Shown here: piece by piece, positions 14,733 through 23,979 of the stretch
How positions within the stretch are numbered: the stretch's first letter is position 1
Layout: each line of letters starts with the position of its first letter
The notes under the pieces: model-generated
Databases searched by the model: none
The model's input: only the letters and a program-made list of their open reading frames with translations
Told to the model about the DNA's origin: nothing
Made by a program: the position numbers and the translations under genes
Source of the DNA: Erysipelothrix urinaevulpis
GTDB taxonomy: Bacteria; Bacillota_I; Bacilli_A; Erysipelotrichales; Erysipelotrichaceae
Length of the DNA stretch: 64,000 bases
Assembly (NCBI RefSeq): GCF_009828835.1
Contig: NZ_WTTB01000003.1
Location: forward strand, 62,001 to 126,000
Direction of reading: 5' to 3'

Positions 14733-15568
14733 CGTAACCCCTCCTTAACACACGTTGCAATCTCTTCGACATCAATTGCTCCAGTTGTATCAAAGCCTTT
14801 CTCAGCTAACATTTTTTTCAATTGTAGAGTTTTAGGTAAGACAAAGGTTGATTCTTCAAGTTGCTGAAAGAAATCATCGCTTGAACCACTAAAGATAATT
14901 TCCCCTTTTTCAAGTTGTAAAACATCATCAGCATAGTTTAAAACATGGTCTAAATCATGGGTTACCATAATCACTGTTTTTTGATGTTTGTTCTTTAAGT
15001 CTAAGAATAACTGCATCATATCTTTACTACCTTGAGGGTCTAAACCAGCCGTTGGCTCATCTAACACAATCACTTCTGGATTGCTTGCTAGTACGCCCGC
15101 AATCGCCACACGTCGTTTTTGACCACCTGATAAATTTAAGGGAGAACGATCCCACAAAGACTCATCAATCCCTACCATTTTCAAAGCTTCCTCAACATTT
15201 TGTTTCAACTCAGTTTCACTAAAACCAAAATTACTCGGACCAAAACTCACATCTTTATAAATTGTTTCCTCAAAAAGTTGCATTTCTGGGAATTGAAAAA
15301 CCAACCCAACCTTTGCTCGTAATGCTTTTAATCCTTTAGCTTTTTGTTTCGCAACAACCTCTTGACCCAATATAGTAACTTTACCTGATGTGGGTTGTAA
15401 AAGTGCATTAAGATGTTGGACCAATGTGCTTTTTCCACTCCCAGTTTCACCCACAATAGCCGTTAGTTTTCCTAAGTTTATTTCACAGTTGATATTCTTT
15501 AAAGCATGGTGAGCAAACGGAGTATTGGGACTATACTCATAACTTACTTCTTCGAATTGTATTCCCAT
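14729..15568 (-). CDS. ecfA2: Energy-coupling factor transporter ATPase EcfA2
   Basis: This is the second ATPase of the ECF importer. Of 279 residues, the Walker A is GETGSGKSTLVQ, the Q-loop FQFPEMQLFEET, the signature LSGGQKRRVAIAG, the Walker B VIVLDEPTAGLD and the switch His in VTHDLDHV. It overlaps ecfA1 by 25 bases and ecfT by 4, so the three are tightly co-translated. Confidence 0.96.
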   Translation of the reverse strand: MGIQFEEVSYEYSPNTPFAHHALKNINCEINLGKLTAIVGETGSGKSTLVQHLNALLQPTSGKVTILGQEVVAKQKAKGLKALRAKVGLVFQFPEMQLFEETIYKDVSFGPSNFGFSETELKQNVEEALKMVGIDESLWDRSPLNLSGGQKRRVAIAGVLASNPEVIVLDEPTAGLDPQGSKDMMQLFLDLKNKHQKTVIMVTHDLDHVLNYADDVLQLEKGEIIFSGSSDDFFQQLEESTFVLPKTLQLKKMLAEKGFDTTGAIDVEEIATCVKEGLR

Positions 15569-16371
15569 AATTCATTCACCATTCCTTCTAAATCAAATGA
15601 GTTCTTTAACTTGATTCCTTTTTTCTTCATCGCTTGATTAAATTTAACAGAATAGGGAACATCCAATTGTAATCTAACTAAACGATCACTTTGCTTTAAT
15701 ACCTCTTCAGGTGTACCTTGTAAAGCAATATTTCCTTCGTTCATAACAATGACATAGTCACTAAATATAACTTCTTCAATGTCATGCGTAATCGAGAGTA
15801 TCGTCATTTTATTCTCAGTGTGCAAACGATGTACCAATTGATTAACTTCTTCTTTTCCACGAGGATCCAACATACTTGTTGCCTCATCCAAGATTAAAAT
15901 ATCGGGATGCATCGCTAAGGCACCCGCAATCGCTACCCGTTGTTTTTGACCACCACTCAATTTTCCAGGCTCATGGCCTAAGTAGTCACTCATCCCAACT
16001 TCTGCAGCATAGGTTTCAATAATTTCATCCATTTCACTTGGTTCAATGCTTCTATTTTCTAAACCAAATGCTATATCATCACGAACAGTCGAACCAATAA
16101 ATTGATTATCTGGATTTTGGAAAACAATTGCAATTTTTTCTCGTACTTCATAGACTGTATCTTCTGTTAGATGTAAATCGTCAACTGATATTTCACCACG
16201 ATTTGCTGCTAGTAAACCAATAAGTAACTTGGCCATGGTCGATTTTCCACTTCCGTTATGTCCGATAATACTCACATATTGACCTTTACGAACTTCAAAA
16301 TTTACATTATCAACAGCATTTTTCTTACCATCGTAAGAAAACACAAGATCTTTAACTGTTAATTGTTTCAA
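15544..16371 (-). CDS. ecfA1: Energy-coupling factor transporter ATPase EcfA1
   Basis: This is the first ATPase of the ECF importer (275 aa). The Walker A is GHNGSGKSTMAK, the signature LSGGQKQRVAIAG, the Walker B ILILDEATSMLDP and the H-loop SITHDIEEV. In Bacillus-type genomes this gene directly follows rplQ; here pepT, a small membrane protein, the sugar kinase and mupG lie between. It starts 11 bases after pepT. Confidence 0.96.
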   Translation of the reverse strand: MKQLTVKDLVFSYDGKKNAVDNVNFEVRKGQYVSIIGHNGSGKSTMAKLLIGLLAANRGEISVDDLHLTEDTVYEVREKIAIVFQNPDNQFIGSTVRDDIAFGLENRSIEPSEMDEIIETYAAEVGMSDYLGHEPGKLSGGQKQRVAIAGALAMHPDILILDEATSMLDPRGKEEVNQLVHRLHTENKMTILSITHDIEEVIFSDYVIVMNEGNIALQGTPEEVLKQSDRLVRLQLDVPYSVKFNQAMKKKGIKLKNSFDLEGMVNELWEYNSKK

Positions 16372-16382
16372 ATTACCACTCC

Positions 16383-17609
16383 TTAGATTTTTGTATTAGT
16401 TTCAGCAATTTTAACAATCACGTTACTTGCTGCTTCCATCGTTTCCACAACGGCAAATTCATGACGTCCATGGAAGTTTTCTCCACCGGTGAAAAGATTA
16501 GGTGTTGGAAGTCCATCAAACGACAGTCTAGAACCATCCGTCCCACCTCTTACTGGTGAAATTTTTGCTTCAATATTTAATGCTTTCATTGCGGAAACTG
16601 CTAAATCTACGATTTCCATTTTTTCTTCAATCACTTCACGCATATTATAATAGGTATCATCTGTTTTAACAGTAACATGCTCATGACCATAACGAGCATT
16701 CATTTCTTTTCCTATTTTATGAAGTGTTTTTTTACGATTTTCAAACTGAGCTCGATCATGATCTCTGATAATAAATGTTAGTGTTGCTGATTCTGAATTT
16801 CCATTCAACTCCATTGGCATATAGAATCCTTCATAATGTTCTGTATGTTCAGGACGTTCATAGTGTGGCAAGGCAGCATAAAATTCGTGAGCAAGGACTA
16901 AAGCATTCACCATGGTATCTTTCGCAGAACCTGGATGAACACTCACACCATTGAATGTGATGGAAGCTGAGGCAGCATTAAATGTCTCATATTCCAATTC
17001 TCCCAATGCACTGCCATCTAAAGTATACGCAAAATCAGCAGCAAATCCTTCAACATCAAAGTAAGATGCCCCTGTACCGATTTCTTCATCAATTGTGAAG
17101 GCTATTTTAATGTCGCCATGAGGAATTGATGGATCTTGAATCATCTTATCCATTGCAGTCATTATCGCCGCAATACCAGCCTTATCATCCGCTCCAAGCA
17201 ATGTCGTCCCATCAGTTACAACCAATGTCTTTCCAATATGATTTTTCAAGTTAGGAAACACATCAACTTTACTAATAATACCCAATGCTTCATTCAAGAC
17301 AATATCTTTGCCATCATAATTTTCAATAACCCTTGGAACAACGTTTTCAGAATTAAAATCAGCTGTATCCATATGAGCTATAAAACCAATGGTTGGAACC
17401 TTTCTATCAAGATTACTTGGTAACAATGCAGTAACGATACCATGCTCATCCATCGAAACATCACTTAACCCAATTTCAATACACTCTTCTAGTAATACAT
17501 TTGCTAAATCAAATTGAATCTTAGTCGATGGAACAGACGTTGAATTCTCATCAGACCTCGTGTTTATCTTACAATATCGTACTAATCTTTCTAATAGTTT
17601 TTCTTTCAT
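16383..17609 (-). CDS. pepT: Peptidase T (tripeptide aminopeptidase)
   Basis: PepT is a cytoplasmic di-zinc M20 metallopeptidase that removes the N-terminal residue of tripeptides. The 408-residue product has the metal/catalytic blocks GFIAHMDTADFN, LLGADDKAGIAAI, FTIDEEIGTGAS, YTLDGSALGELEYETFN and the C-terminal RGGTDGSRLSFDGLPTPN and GGENFHGRHEF. Length matches the family. It shares a strand and short spacing with ecfA1, so it may be co-transcribed into the ECF genes. Confidence 0.96.
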   Translation of the reverse strand: MKEKLLERLVRYCKINTRSDENSTSVPSTKIQFDLANVLLEECIEIGLSDVSMDEHGIVTALLPSNLDRKVPTIGFIAHMDTADFNSENVVPRVIENYDGKDIVLNEALGIISKVDVFPNLKNHIGKTLVVTDGTTLLGADDKAGIAAIMTAMDKMIQDPSIPHGDIKIAFTIDEEIGTGASYFDVEGFAADFAYTLDGSALGELEYETFNAASASITFNGVSVHPGSAKDTMVNALVLAHEFYAALPHYERPEHTEHYEGFYMPMELNGNSESATLTFIIRDHDRAQFENRKKTLHKIGKEMNARYGHEHVTVKTDDTYYNMREVIEEKMEIVDLAVSAMKALNIEAKISPVRGGTDGSRLSFDGLPTPNLFTGGENFHGRHEFAVVETMEAASNVIVKIAETNTKI

Positions 17610-17654
17610 AATATCCTCGACCTCTCTATCTTATCTATTTTAGCACAAATCAAA

Positions 17655-17684
17655 CAAAAAAAAGCTTAGTTTCAAACTAAGCTT
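17655..17684 (-). terminator. Terminator overlapping the 3' end of the 60-aa gene
   Basis: A perfect 11-base stem (17662-17672 with 17674-17684) is followed by nine minus-strand bases, eight of them T. It includes the stop codon of the small gene, so the hairpin is partly coding. Confidence 0.85.
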
Positions 17685-17859
17685 CTTCGTTGTCTATGAC
17701 TTCACTTGACAGTGCAGCAACTGTTTCTTCGGCAGTCTTACTAATTTCATCCAAAGCATCAAGGGTTTTTTCAACATGCTTTTTATTATTACGATCAACA
17801 TAGTAAGCTGTGGCACCGACGGCTGCTCCTATCATTGCTAAAGGTAAGAATTTTTTCAT
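17677..17859 (-). CDS. Small membrane-anchored protein, 60 aa
   Basis: I recognise no family. Residues ~4-20 form a hydrophobic Gly/Ala-rich segment (LPLAMIGAAVGATAYYV) followed by a charged, helical, acidic tail (KKHVEKTLDALDEISKTAEE). A GGGAGG-type binding site precedes the ATG. The layout resembles small YtxH/envelope-stress proteins, but it is too short to assign. A terminator ends it. Confidence 0.65.
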   Translation of the reverse strand: MKKFLPLAMIGAAVGATAYYVDRNNKKHVEKTLDALDEISKTAEETVAALSSEVIDNEEA

Positions 17860-17943
17860 TACGGGCCTCCCTTTCTTTAGTACTAGTTTAACACACTCTT
17901 GTTTATAACTAAAGACATAGGGTAAAAGTACACACTAAGTTCA

Positions 17944-17969
17944 TAAAAAAACACCTAGATTAGGTGTTA
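17944..17969 (-). terminator. Terminator after the sugar kinase gene
   Basis: An AACACCTA/TAGGTGTT stem (17951-17958, 17962-17969) with a three-base loop is followed by seven T on the minus strand. It starts at the kinase stop codon. Confidence 0.88.
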
Positions 17970-18830
17970 TAAACTATTGTGAATTAAATAAGCACTGTAT
18001 TCAATCTCATGCTCAAATTCTAAAATATTATACAGTGGATCTAAGTTTTTGATTAGTTCTTTTCTTACTGTTTCCTGATGAACCAAGACTGAACCACCAA
18101 AGGCAATATTAGTTTGTTCTTTGATGTTAAAACTATTTGCCAAGCGACTTAATTCACGCCCAGCTTTGGCATAGATATCCTGGACAGACTCAACATTCGA
18201 TAACAATCCAGCAAGGGATGCTACCCATGTTCGATAATCTGTGTCTTGAGAACTTGCCAATGGAACGATATCGTACGGTGTCGATAGATTGAGTTCTTTC
18301 ATTAAGACTGAATAACACTCTGTTTTTGGAATGCGACCATCAGCCTCTTGAGTGAAGCGCTCCAACAGTTTTTTACCAATCCAAAAACCACTTCCTTCAT
18401 CCCCAACTAAATACCCATATCCACCACGACGGGACTCAATGGTATCTTTGCTTCTAAAAGCAATAGACCCTGTCCCTGATATTACAAAAACTCCATCCTG
18501 CATATTTAAAGCAGAAATCATTGCAAATTTCGCATCGTTGGTTAAATAAGCATTGGGAAACACAGAATAAACAACATTTTCAATGCGTTGACGAATTTCA
18601 AGATTTTGTCCATAACCTCCAAGCCCCATGGCTACAAATGTCTCTTCAAGGTCATAACGTTCTCCAAAATAAATTCTCGCTTCCATGAGTCTTTCTTTCA
18701 TGGTTGCATCGTCAACCTTCATAAAATGAATACTCTCCAATTTTAAAACATCAAGTAATTCACCTTCATGATTAAAAATAACAAAGCGGGTAGATGTACC
18801 ACCCGCATCAACGCCTAAAAAATATTTCAT
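17967..18830 (-). CDS. BadF/BcrA-type ATPase, N-acetylglucosamine/N-acetylmuramic acid kinase-like
   Basis: This is a sugar kinase of the ASKHA/BadF family, which includes GlcNAc kinases and the Clostridium MurNAc/GlcNAc kinase MurK. The 287-residue product has the phosphate-1 loop FLGVDAGGTSTRF, the phosphate-2 loop FVISGTGSIAFR, the conserved GYLVGDEGSGFWIG and the adenosine loop IAFGGSVL. Its ATG overlaps the stop of mupG (ATGA), so the kinase probably phosphorylates an amino sugar released in peptidoglycan recycling. Which sugar it prefers cannot be read from sequence. Confidence 0.85.
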   Translation of the reverse strand: MKYFLGVDAGGTSTRFVIFNHEGELLDVLKLESIHFMKVDDATMKERLMEARIYFGERYDLEETFVAMGLGGYGQNLEIRQRIENVVYSVFPNAYLTNDAKFAMISALNMQDGVFVISGTGSIAFRSKDTIESRRGGYGYLVGDEGSGFWIGKKLLERFTQEADGRIPKTECYSVLMKELNLSTPYDIVPLASSQDTDYRTWVASLAGLLSNVESVQDIYAKAGRELSRLANSFNIKEQTNIAFGGSVLVHQETVRKELIKNLDPLYNILEFEHEIEYSAYLIHNSL

Positions 18831-19915
18831 AAGTTAAATTGGAAACGTTGCCATGGTTTAATGCGATCAAGAATGTAGATTTCTTCCTCACGAATACGAC
18901 CTACAACATTTGATTTACCTGTGTTCTTCATGTCTTGACGTGCAATGTGAAGTTCACCAGCATAATGACCAAACAACTCTGATTCAATCACAATATCGCC
19001 ACGACGAATCATATCTGGTGCATTAAACAATGGGAAAGCTTCACCTTTATATTTAACACGAGACATGGTTGAACGAATTAAATAGTCATTAATATCACCA
19101 CGGTTAAAATGTGGTTCCTCTAAGACAATTTTCTTCATAACATCCGTTAATCCATCAACTAATGTTACCTCAAAGTTAACGACACTCAAGTCAATCTTTT
19201 CAATCGCTTGCATTTCTTCTTCTGAAGGGAAGCAATTTGAAATAATAATATCATCAACTGCATTCATCGCTACGAAATCCTTAATTTGTACATCGACAGG
19301 TAAATAGCGATGAGTTTCTAATGTAACAATTCCATCGTCAACTGGCCAAGGTCCAAAAACACCATCTGTTTGACTTGTAACGAATGCTGCAGTACGTAAA
19401 CCATATTTATCAAAGTTTTCTGTAGCTTTTAAGAAATGAGCTTCTGGTAACCCTGAATATGGATGTGGATAGAAGTTATGGCATCCAACTAAATTGTATT
19501 TATTTGGAATGAAGTCCATAATATTATCAATAACATGAGTATCATTTGACATGTTAATTTCAACCAATAAATTCTCTGGATTATAGGTCATATCTGCTTC
19601 AGGTTTACCACCAAAACCAGCATCTAAACGAACTCCATCAGCACCAATCTCTTTAAAGAATGAAAGGTCTGTATGACTAATCCCTAAAGTTTCAAATTCC
19701 TTTGGTGATACATCAACAAAAATTTCAAAACCATGTTCTTTCGCAAATGTATTAATTTCAATAAACTCAGCAATTACTTCTTCTTTAGATTTCGTAACTT
19801 GTAATAAGTTTGAAAAAATTCTTGAAAACCCTGCTTTTTCAGCTCTAACAATGTAGTCTTTCATCTCTTGAACTGTAGACTTGTTAGGATAAATAGAAAT
19901 ACCTAATTTTCTCAT
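18827..19915 (-). CDS. mupG: 6-phospho-N-acetylmuramidase MupG (DUF871)
   Basis: MupG-type enzymes (formerly DUF871) hydrolyse MurNAc-6-phosphate-GlcNAc disaccharides from cell-wall turnover. The 362-residue protein starts RKLGISIYPNKST, continues through the TIM-barrel block ADGVRLDAGFGG and the conserved LVGCHNFYPHPYSGL, and ends in a cyclophilin-like C-terminal domain (GELHIARQDMKNTGKSNVVG). It leads a two-gene unit with the kinase. The phosphotransferase importer usually supplying the substrate is not in the window. Confidence 0.9.
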   Translation of the reverse strand: MRKLGISIYPNKSTVQEMKDYIVRAEKAGFSRIFSNLLQVTKSKEEVIAEFIEINTFAKEHGFEIFVDVSPKEFETLGISHTDLSFFKEIGADGVRLDAGFGGKPEADMTYNPENLLVEINMSNDTHVIDNIMDFIPNKYNLVGCHNFYPHPYSGLPEAHFLKATENFDKYGLRTAAFVTSQTDGVFGPWPVDDGIVTLETHRYLPVDVQIKDFVAMNAVDDIIISNCFPSEEEMQAIEKIDLSVVNFEVTLVDGLTDVMKKIVLEEPHFNRGDINDYLIRSTMSRVKYKGEAFPLFNAPDMIRRGDIVIESELFGHYAGELHIARQDMKNTGKSNVVGRIREEEIYILDRIKPWQRFQFNL

Positions 19916-19999
19916 TATATTCTCCTCTTCTTTCTTCTATATCATACATCATATTTTTTTCATTGGTACAACTTTCCCAAAATAAAACATATTCTATTA

Positions 20000-20021
20000 G
20001 AAAAAAACCGCCGTAGCGGTT
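20000..20021 (-). terminator. Terminator at the end of the alpha operon (after rplQ)
   Basis: An AACCGC/GCGGTT stem (20006-20011, 20016-20021) is followed by seven T on the minus strand, nine bases past the rplQ stop. It closes the long ribosomal transcript before mupG. Confidence 0.88.
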
Positions 20022-20030
20022 TAGTTTTTA

Positions 20031-20393
20031 TTAAACAAACTCAATGACTGCCATGTCGGCTGCGTCACCACGACGTTTTTCAGTCTTGATTACGCGAGTA
20101 TAACCACCATTGCGGTCTTGGTATTTAGGACCAATCTCATCAAATAATTTTTGAAGAGCTGTTTGTCCTGTTTTTTCATCTGCCACCACATTGTAAACAA
20201 TTTTTGCAGCTTGTCTACGTGAGTGAAGATCATTTTTCTTAGCTAATGTTACTAATTTATCTGTAAATGAACGTAACTCCATAGCTTTCTTTTCAGTTGT
20301 TTCAATTTTACCGTGGACGATTAAGCTTGTTGAAAGATTACGTAGTAATGCTTTACGATGAGCTCCGTCACGACCTAATTTACGATTTCCCAT
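20031..20393 (-). CDS. rplQ: 50S ribosomal protein L17
   Basis: L17 lies on the back of the large subunit near the tunnel exit. The 120-residue product begins MGNRKLGRDGAHRKALLRNL, the family signature, and ends GDAADMAVIEFV. It is the last gene of the run and follows rpoA by 11 bases. Confidence 0.98.
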   Translation of the reverse strand: MGNRKLGRDGAHRKALLRNLSTSLIVHGKIETTEKKAMELRSFTDKLVTLAKKNDLHSRRQAAKIVYNVVADEKTGQTALQKLFDEIGPKYQDRNGGYTRVIKTEKRRGDAADMAVIEFV

Positions 20394-20404
20394 TCTACTT
20401 CCTC

Positions 20405-21364
20405 CTATTCAGATACTCTAAAGTCTAAACCTAAGTCAAATAACTTATCTTTAACTTCTTTGAGTGATTTTTTACCAAGATTTCTGATTCGCATCATTTC
20501 ATCTTCGGTTTTCATTGTTAATTCTTCAACTGTTTGAATACCTGCTCTCTTCAAGCAGTTATATGATCGAACAGAAAGATCTAAATCTTCAATCATCATT
20601 GTAGCCATTGGATTTTCTACTCCAGTGACATCTTCTTTAATAACTGAATCACTTTCATAAACTTCATCTTTAATTGCAACAATTTGCTCAAGATGGTCCA
20701 TAAGAATTTTAGATCCTAATGAAAGTGCAACTTGTGGTTTAATTGAACCATTTGTCCAAACTTCCATAATTAAACGGTCATATTTCGAGTCTTGTCCTAC
20801 ACGAGTAGGTTCAACTGAATATTGTACTCTTTCAATTGGAGTATAAATAGAATCAGTAAAGATCGTGCCAATCCCTTGTGATGAACTCTGATAAAGTTGT
20901 TTATTTTCATCAGAACTAACATATCCACGACCATTTCTTGCTTTAAGCTCCATCTCAAGAACAGCACCTTCTGCAAGTGTTGCGATGATATGATCTTGAT
21001 TTAAAATTTCCACATTTGTTGGACATTCAATATCTGCTGCTGTCACAACTTTAGGACCTTTTTCGGAGATGCGAAGTGTATATGTTTCTGAATCGCTAAT
21101 GTTCAGAATTAAATCTTTTACATTTAATACGATTCCAGTAACGTCTTCTCCAACACCTTTGATAGATGTAAATTCATGATATACACCCTCAATTTTAACT
21201 GAATAAACTGATGCTCCAGGCAATGAAGATAATAAGACTCTACGCAAGGCATTTCCCATTGTTGTACCGAATCCACGTTCTAGTGGAGCGATCACAAATT
21301 TTCCATAATGAGCTGTTTCATCTAATTCTTTTACTTCAAACTCTGCACGTTCGAACTTGTTCAT
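20405..21364 (-). CDS. rpoA: DNA-directed RNA polymerase subunit alpha
   Basis: The alpha dimer scaffolds RNA polymerase assembly. The N-terminal domain (residues ~1-235) has APLERGFGTTMGNALRRVLL; the C-terminal domain (~255-319) that binds UP elements and activators has the helix-hairpin-helix RSYNCLKRAGIQTVEEL and IRNLGKKSLKEV. Length 319 is normal for Firmicutes. It lies between rpsK and rplQ as usual. Confidence 0.98.
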   Translation of the reverse strand: MNKFERAEFEVKELDETAHYGKFVIAPLERGFGTTMGNALRRVLLSSLPGASVYSVKIEGVYHEFTSIKGVGEDVTGIVLNVKDLILNISDSETYTLRISEKGPKVVTAADIECPTNVEILNQDHIIATLAEGAVLEMELKARNGRGYVSSDENKQLYQSSSQGIGTIFTDSIYTPIERVQYSVEPTRVGQDSKYDRLIMEVWTNGSIKPQVALSLGSKILMDHLEQIVAIKDEVYESDSVIKEDVTGVENPMATMMIEDLDLSVRSYNCLKRAGIQTVEELTMKTEDEMMRIRNLGKKSLKEVKDKLFDLGLDFRVSE

Positions 21365-21401
21365 CTATGAATACCTCCTCGATTTTGTATGTGTATAATT
21401 T

Positions 21402-21791
21402 TTATCCACGTGGACGTTTTGGTGGACGGCATCCATTATGTGGAACTGGTGTAACATCATTGATGACGCTAATTTCTAATCCAGCAACTTGAAGTGCTCT
21501 AACTGCTGATTCACGTCCAGGACCAGGTCCTTTTACGCTTACTTCAACTGTTTTCATGCCGTGTTCAACTGCCGCTCTTGCAGCTGCTTCTGAAGCCATT
21601 TGTGCTGCATATGGTGTTGACTTACGGGAACCTTTAAAGCCTAGAGCTCCAGCACTTGACCACGCAAGAACATTACCTTGTTCATCCGAAATTGAAACAA
21701 TTGTATTGTTAAATGTCGAGTGAATATGTGCAACTCCGCGCGGTACATTTTTACGAACGCGACGTTTGCGAGTTACTTTTGATTTTGCCAT
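21402..21791 (-). CDS. rpsK: 30S ribosomal protein S11
   Basis: S11 forms part of the platform near the mRNA exit. Its 129 residues include [32 protein letters not shown] and the closing [15 protein letters not shown], all strictly conserved. It sits between rpsM and rpoA. Confidence 0.98.
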   Translation of the reverse strand: MAKSKVTRKRRVRKNVPRGVAHIHSTFNNTIVSISDEQGNVLAWSSAGALGFKGSRKSTPYAAQMASEAAARAAVEHGMKTVEVSVKGPGPGRESAVRALQVAGLEISVINDVTPVPHNGCRPPKRPRG

Positions 21792-21816
21792 TACGAATTC
21801 CTCCTAATTTAAATTT

Positions 21817-22182
21817 TTATTTTTTCTTACCTGTTACTGCACGACGTTTACCTTTACGTGTTCTGGCATTTGTTTTTGTACGTTGCCCATGAACTGGTAA
21901 TCCGCGACGATGACGGATTCCACGGTAACTACCGATTTCCATTAATCGTTTGATGTTAAGGTTCACTTCACGACGAAGATCTCCTTCAACTTTCATTTTA
22001 TCAACTTCACGACGGATTGCTGTAACTTGTTCTTCAGTTAAATCTTGAACACGAATGTTCTCATCGATATTTGTGATTGCTAAGATATCTCTTGCTGTTT
22101 TATCACCAATACCATAAATATATGTTAATGACACTACTACACGCTTATTACGTGGAATATCAATTCCTGCTATACGAGCCAT
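21817..22182 (-). CDS. rpsM: 30S ribosomal protein S13
   Basis: S13 is in the head, contacts the P-site tRNA and forms intersubunit bridges. The 121-residue product has the N-terminal [14 protein letters not shown], a helix-hairpin-helix region ([12 protein letters not shown]), [18 protein letters not shown], and a basic tail. It directly follows rpmJ. Confidence 0.98.
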   Translation of the reverse strand: MARIAGIDIPRNKRVVVSLTYIYGIGDKTARDILAITNIDENIRVQDLTEEQVTAIRREVDKMKVEGDLRREVNLNIKRLMEIGSYRGIRHRRGLPVHGQRTKTNARTRKGKRRAVTGKKK

Positions 22183-22196
22183 ATAATGACGTCCTC

Positions 22197-22310
22197 CTAT
22201 CCTTGTCTTTGTTTGTGTTTTGGATTTTCACAAATAATCATAACTCTACCTTTACGGCGAATAACTCTACATTTTTCGCACATAGGTTTTACAGATGGTC
22301 TAACTTTCAT
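22197..22310 (-). CDS. rpmJ: 50S ribosomal protein L36
   Basis: This 37-residue protein begins [19 protein letters not shown] and ends [10 protein letters not shown]. It has the zinc-ribbon ligands C-x2-C, C and H ([12 protein letters not shown]), i.e. the zinc-binding C+ type. An AGGAGG site precedes the ATG. It is in the normal place between infA and rpsM. Confidence 0.97.
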   Translation of the reverse strand: MKVRPSVKPMCEKCRVIRRKGRVMIICENPKHKQRQG

Positions 22311-22335
22311 CGTTTTAATCCTCCTAAAAAATCAA

Positions 22336-22554
22336 TTATTTATGTCTAAATGTAATACGCCCACGTGATAAATCATAAGGCGATATTTCAACAGTCACTC
22401 TATCTCCTGGTAAAATGCGAATGTAATGCATACGGATTTTACCAGATACGTGAGCTAATATCTCATGACCATTGGTAAGCTCAACCTTAAATTTTGCACC
22501 TGGTAAGGTGTCTATAACTTTTCCTTCGACTTCAATGACATTTTCTTTACTCAT
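22336..22554 (-). CDS. infA: Translation initiation factor IF-1
   Basis: IF-1 occupies the 30S A site during initiation. The 72-residue protein is a single S1/OB domain: [38 protein letters not shown] and [15 protein letters not shown] are diagnostic. Its start overlaps the map stop by one base. Confidence 0.98.
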   Translation of the reverse strand: MSKENVIEVEGKVIDTLPGAKFKVELTNGHEILAHVSGKIRMHYIRILPGDRVTVEISPYDLSRGRITFRHK

Positions 22555-23321
22555 TAATGTTTACATGCCTCCTTAGTTCTTGTAAGTATTTCATAACTAT
22601 TTTCTAATATAAGTACTGTGTGTTCAAAGTGAGCTGTTAGTTTGCCATCTTCAGAGACAACAGTCCAACCATCACTTAAAGTTTTAGTTCTACGAGTACC
22701 TAACTGAACCATTGGCTCAATTGCGATAACCATATTTTTTCTCAAGCGTGCTCCTTTACCAGGAACACCTACATTGGGAACATAGGGCGCTTCATGCATC
22801 GTACGACCGACACCATGACCTGTATATTCAATGGGCAAGCCATAATTAAACGGCTCAACAACACTCATAACAGCATGACCAATATCACCAACGCGATTTT
22901 TAGCAACCGCTTGTTCAATTCCAGCAAACAGTGCTTCCTCTGTAACATCTAAAAGATGTTGAGCTTCATCACTAATTTTGCCAACCGGATAGGTCCAAGC
23001 ATGATCACTGTAATACCCTTTGTAAATCGCACCTACATCAATAGATATGATGTCACCCTTTTTAAGAATGACTTCAGAACTAGGGATTCCATGTACCAAA
23101 ACTTCATTGACTGAAGCGCATATTGATCCTGAAAAACCCTCATAACCTAGAAAAGCCGGGGTAGCCCCTTGACTAATTATATAATCATGTGCGATTTTAT
23201 CCAAGTGTTTTGTTGAAACTCCTGGTTTAATTGCTTCTTTGACCTTTTCTTGGGCCATAAACGCAATCACACCTGCTTTTCTCATTAAGTCTAATTCTCT
23301 ATCAGACTTGGTTGTAATCAT
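22554..23321 (-). CDS. map: Methionine aminopeptidase, type I
   Basis: MetAP removes the N-terminal methionine of new proteins. The 255-residue protein has the five metal ligands in order: Asp in [12 protein letters not shown], Asp in YYSDHAWTY, His in [12 protein letters not shown], Glu in VIAIEPMVQ and Glu in TAHFEHTV. It has no N-terminal zinc finger. Start and stop overlap adk and infA by one base each, so translation is coupled. Confidence 0.97.
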   Translation of the reverse strand: MITTKSDRELDLMRKAGVIAFMAQEKVKEAIKPGVSTKHLDKIAHDYIISQGATPAFLGYEGFSGSICASVNEVLVHGIPSSEVILKKGDIISIDVGAIYKGYYSDHAWTYPVGKISDEAQHLLDVTEEALFAGIEQAVAKNRVGDIGHAVMSVVEPFNYGLPIEYTGHGVGRTMHEAPYVPNVGVPGKGARLRKNMVIAIEPMVQLGTRRTKTLSDGWTVVSEDGKLTAHFEHTVLILENSYEILTRTKEACKH

Positions 23322-23968
23322 CAGAACGCCTCCAATATGCTTTTGATTTCATTCATGACTAATTCAGGGGAACGACTTCCATCAATATCTTTAACTAAAC
23401 CTTTCTCACGATAATAATCGATTGAAGGGGCAGTCTTTGTAAGATACTCTTCATGTCGAACTTTTAATTTTTCTTCATTATCATCAGATCTTTGGTAAAG
23501 TTCACCACCACAGATATCACATACATCCTCAACCTTTGAAGGTTTGAAATGAATATGATAAATTGCTCCACACTCTTTGCATAAGCGACGTCCAGTAATT
23601 CGTTTAACAAGTTCTTCATAAGAAACTTCCAAATTAATAACGAGCTCAACTTCACGATTCAATTCTTTAGTCATCTCTGCTAAAGCTTTGGCTTGATGTG
23701 GATTTCTAGGATAACCATCGAGTAGATATCCCTTAGCACAATCATCTTGGCTTAATCTTTCTTTAACAATACGATCTGTTACCTCGTCTGGAACAAGTAA
23801 ACCTTGGTCCATGTAAGATTTTGCTTCCAGCCCAACTTTTGTTTGATTGGCCATAGCATCACGGAACATATCGCCAGTGGAGATATGTGGAATTTCTAAC
23901 AATTCCACAATCTTCTCTGACATTGTTCCTTTACCACTTCCAGCAGGACCCATAATTAATAAATTCAT
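23321..23968 (-). CDS. adk: Adenylate kinase
   Basis: Adk interconverts ATP+AMP and 2 ADP. The 215-residue protein has the P-loop GPAGSGKGT, the AMP-binding HISTGDMFRDA, and a long LID with four cysteines (CKEC and CDIC) for structural zinc, as in most Gram-positives. DGYPRNPHQA and the C-terminal helices are present. I begin at ATG 23968 (MNLLIMG) because GGAGG sits four bases upstream. It lies in the usual secY-adk-map-infA order. Confidence 0.97.
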   Translation of the reverse strand: MNLLIMGPAGSGKGTMSEKIVELLEIPHISTGDMFRDAMANQTKVGLEAKSYMDQGLLVPDEVTDRIVKERLSQDDCAKGYLLDGYPRNPHQAKALAEMTKELNREVELVINLEVSYEELVKRITGRRLCKECGAIYHIHFKPSKVEDVCDICGGELYQRSDDNEEKLKVRHEEYLTKTAPSIDYYREKGLVKDIDGSRSPELVMNEIKSILEAF

Positions 23969-23979
23969 ATGTCCTCCTA

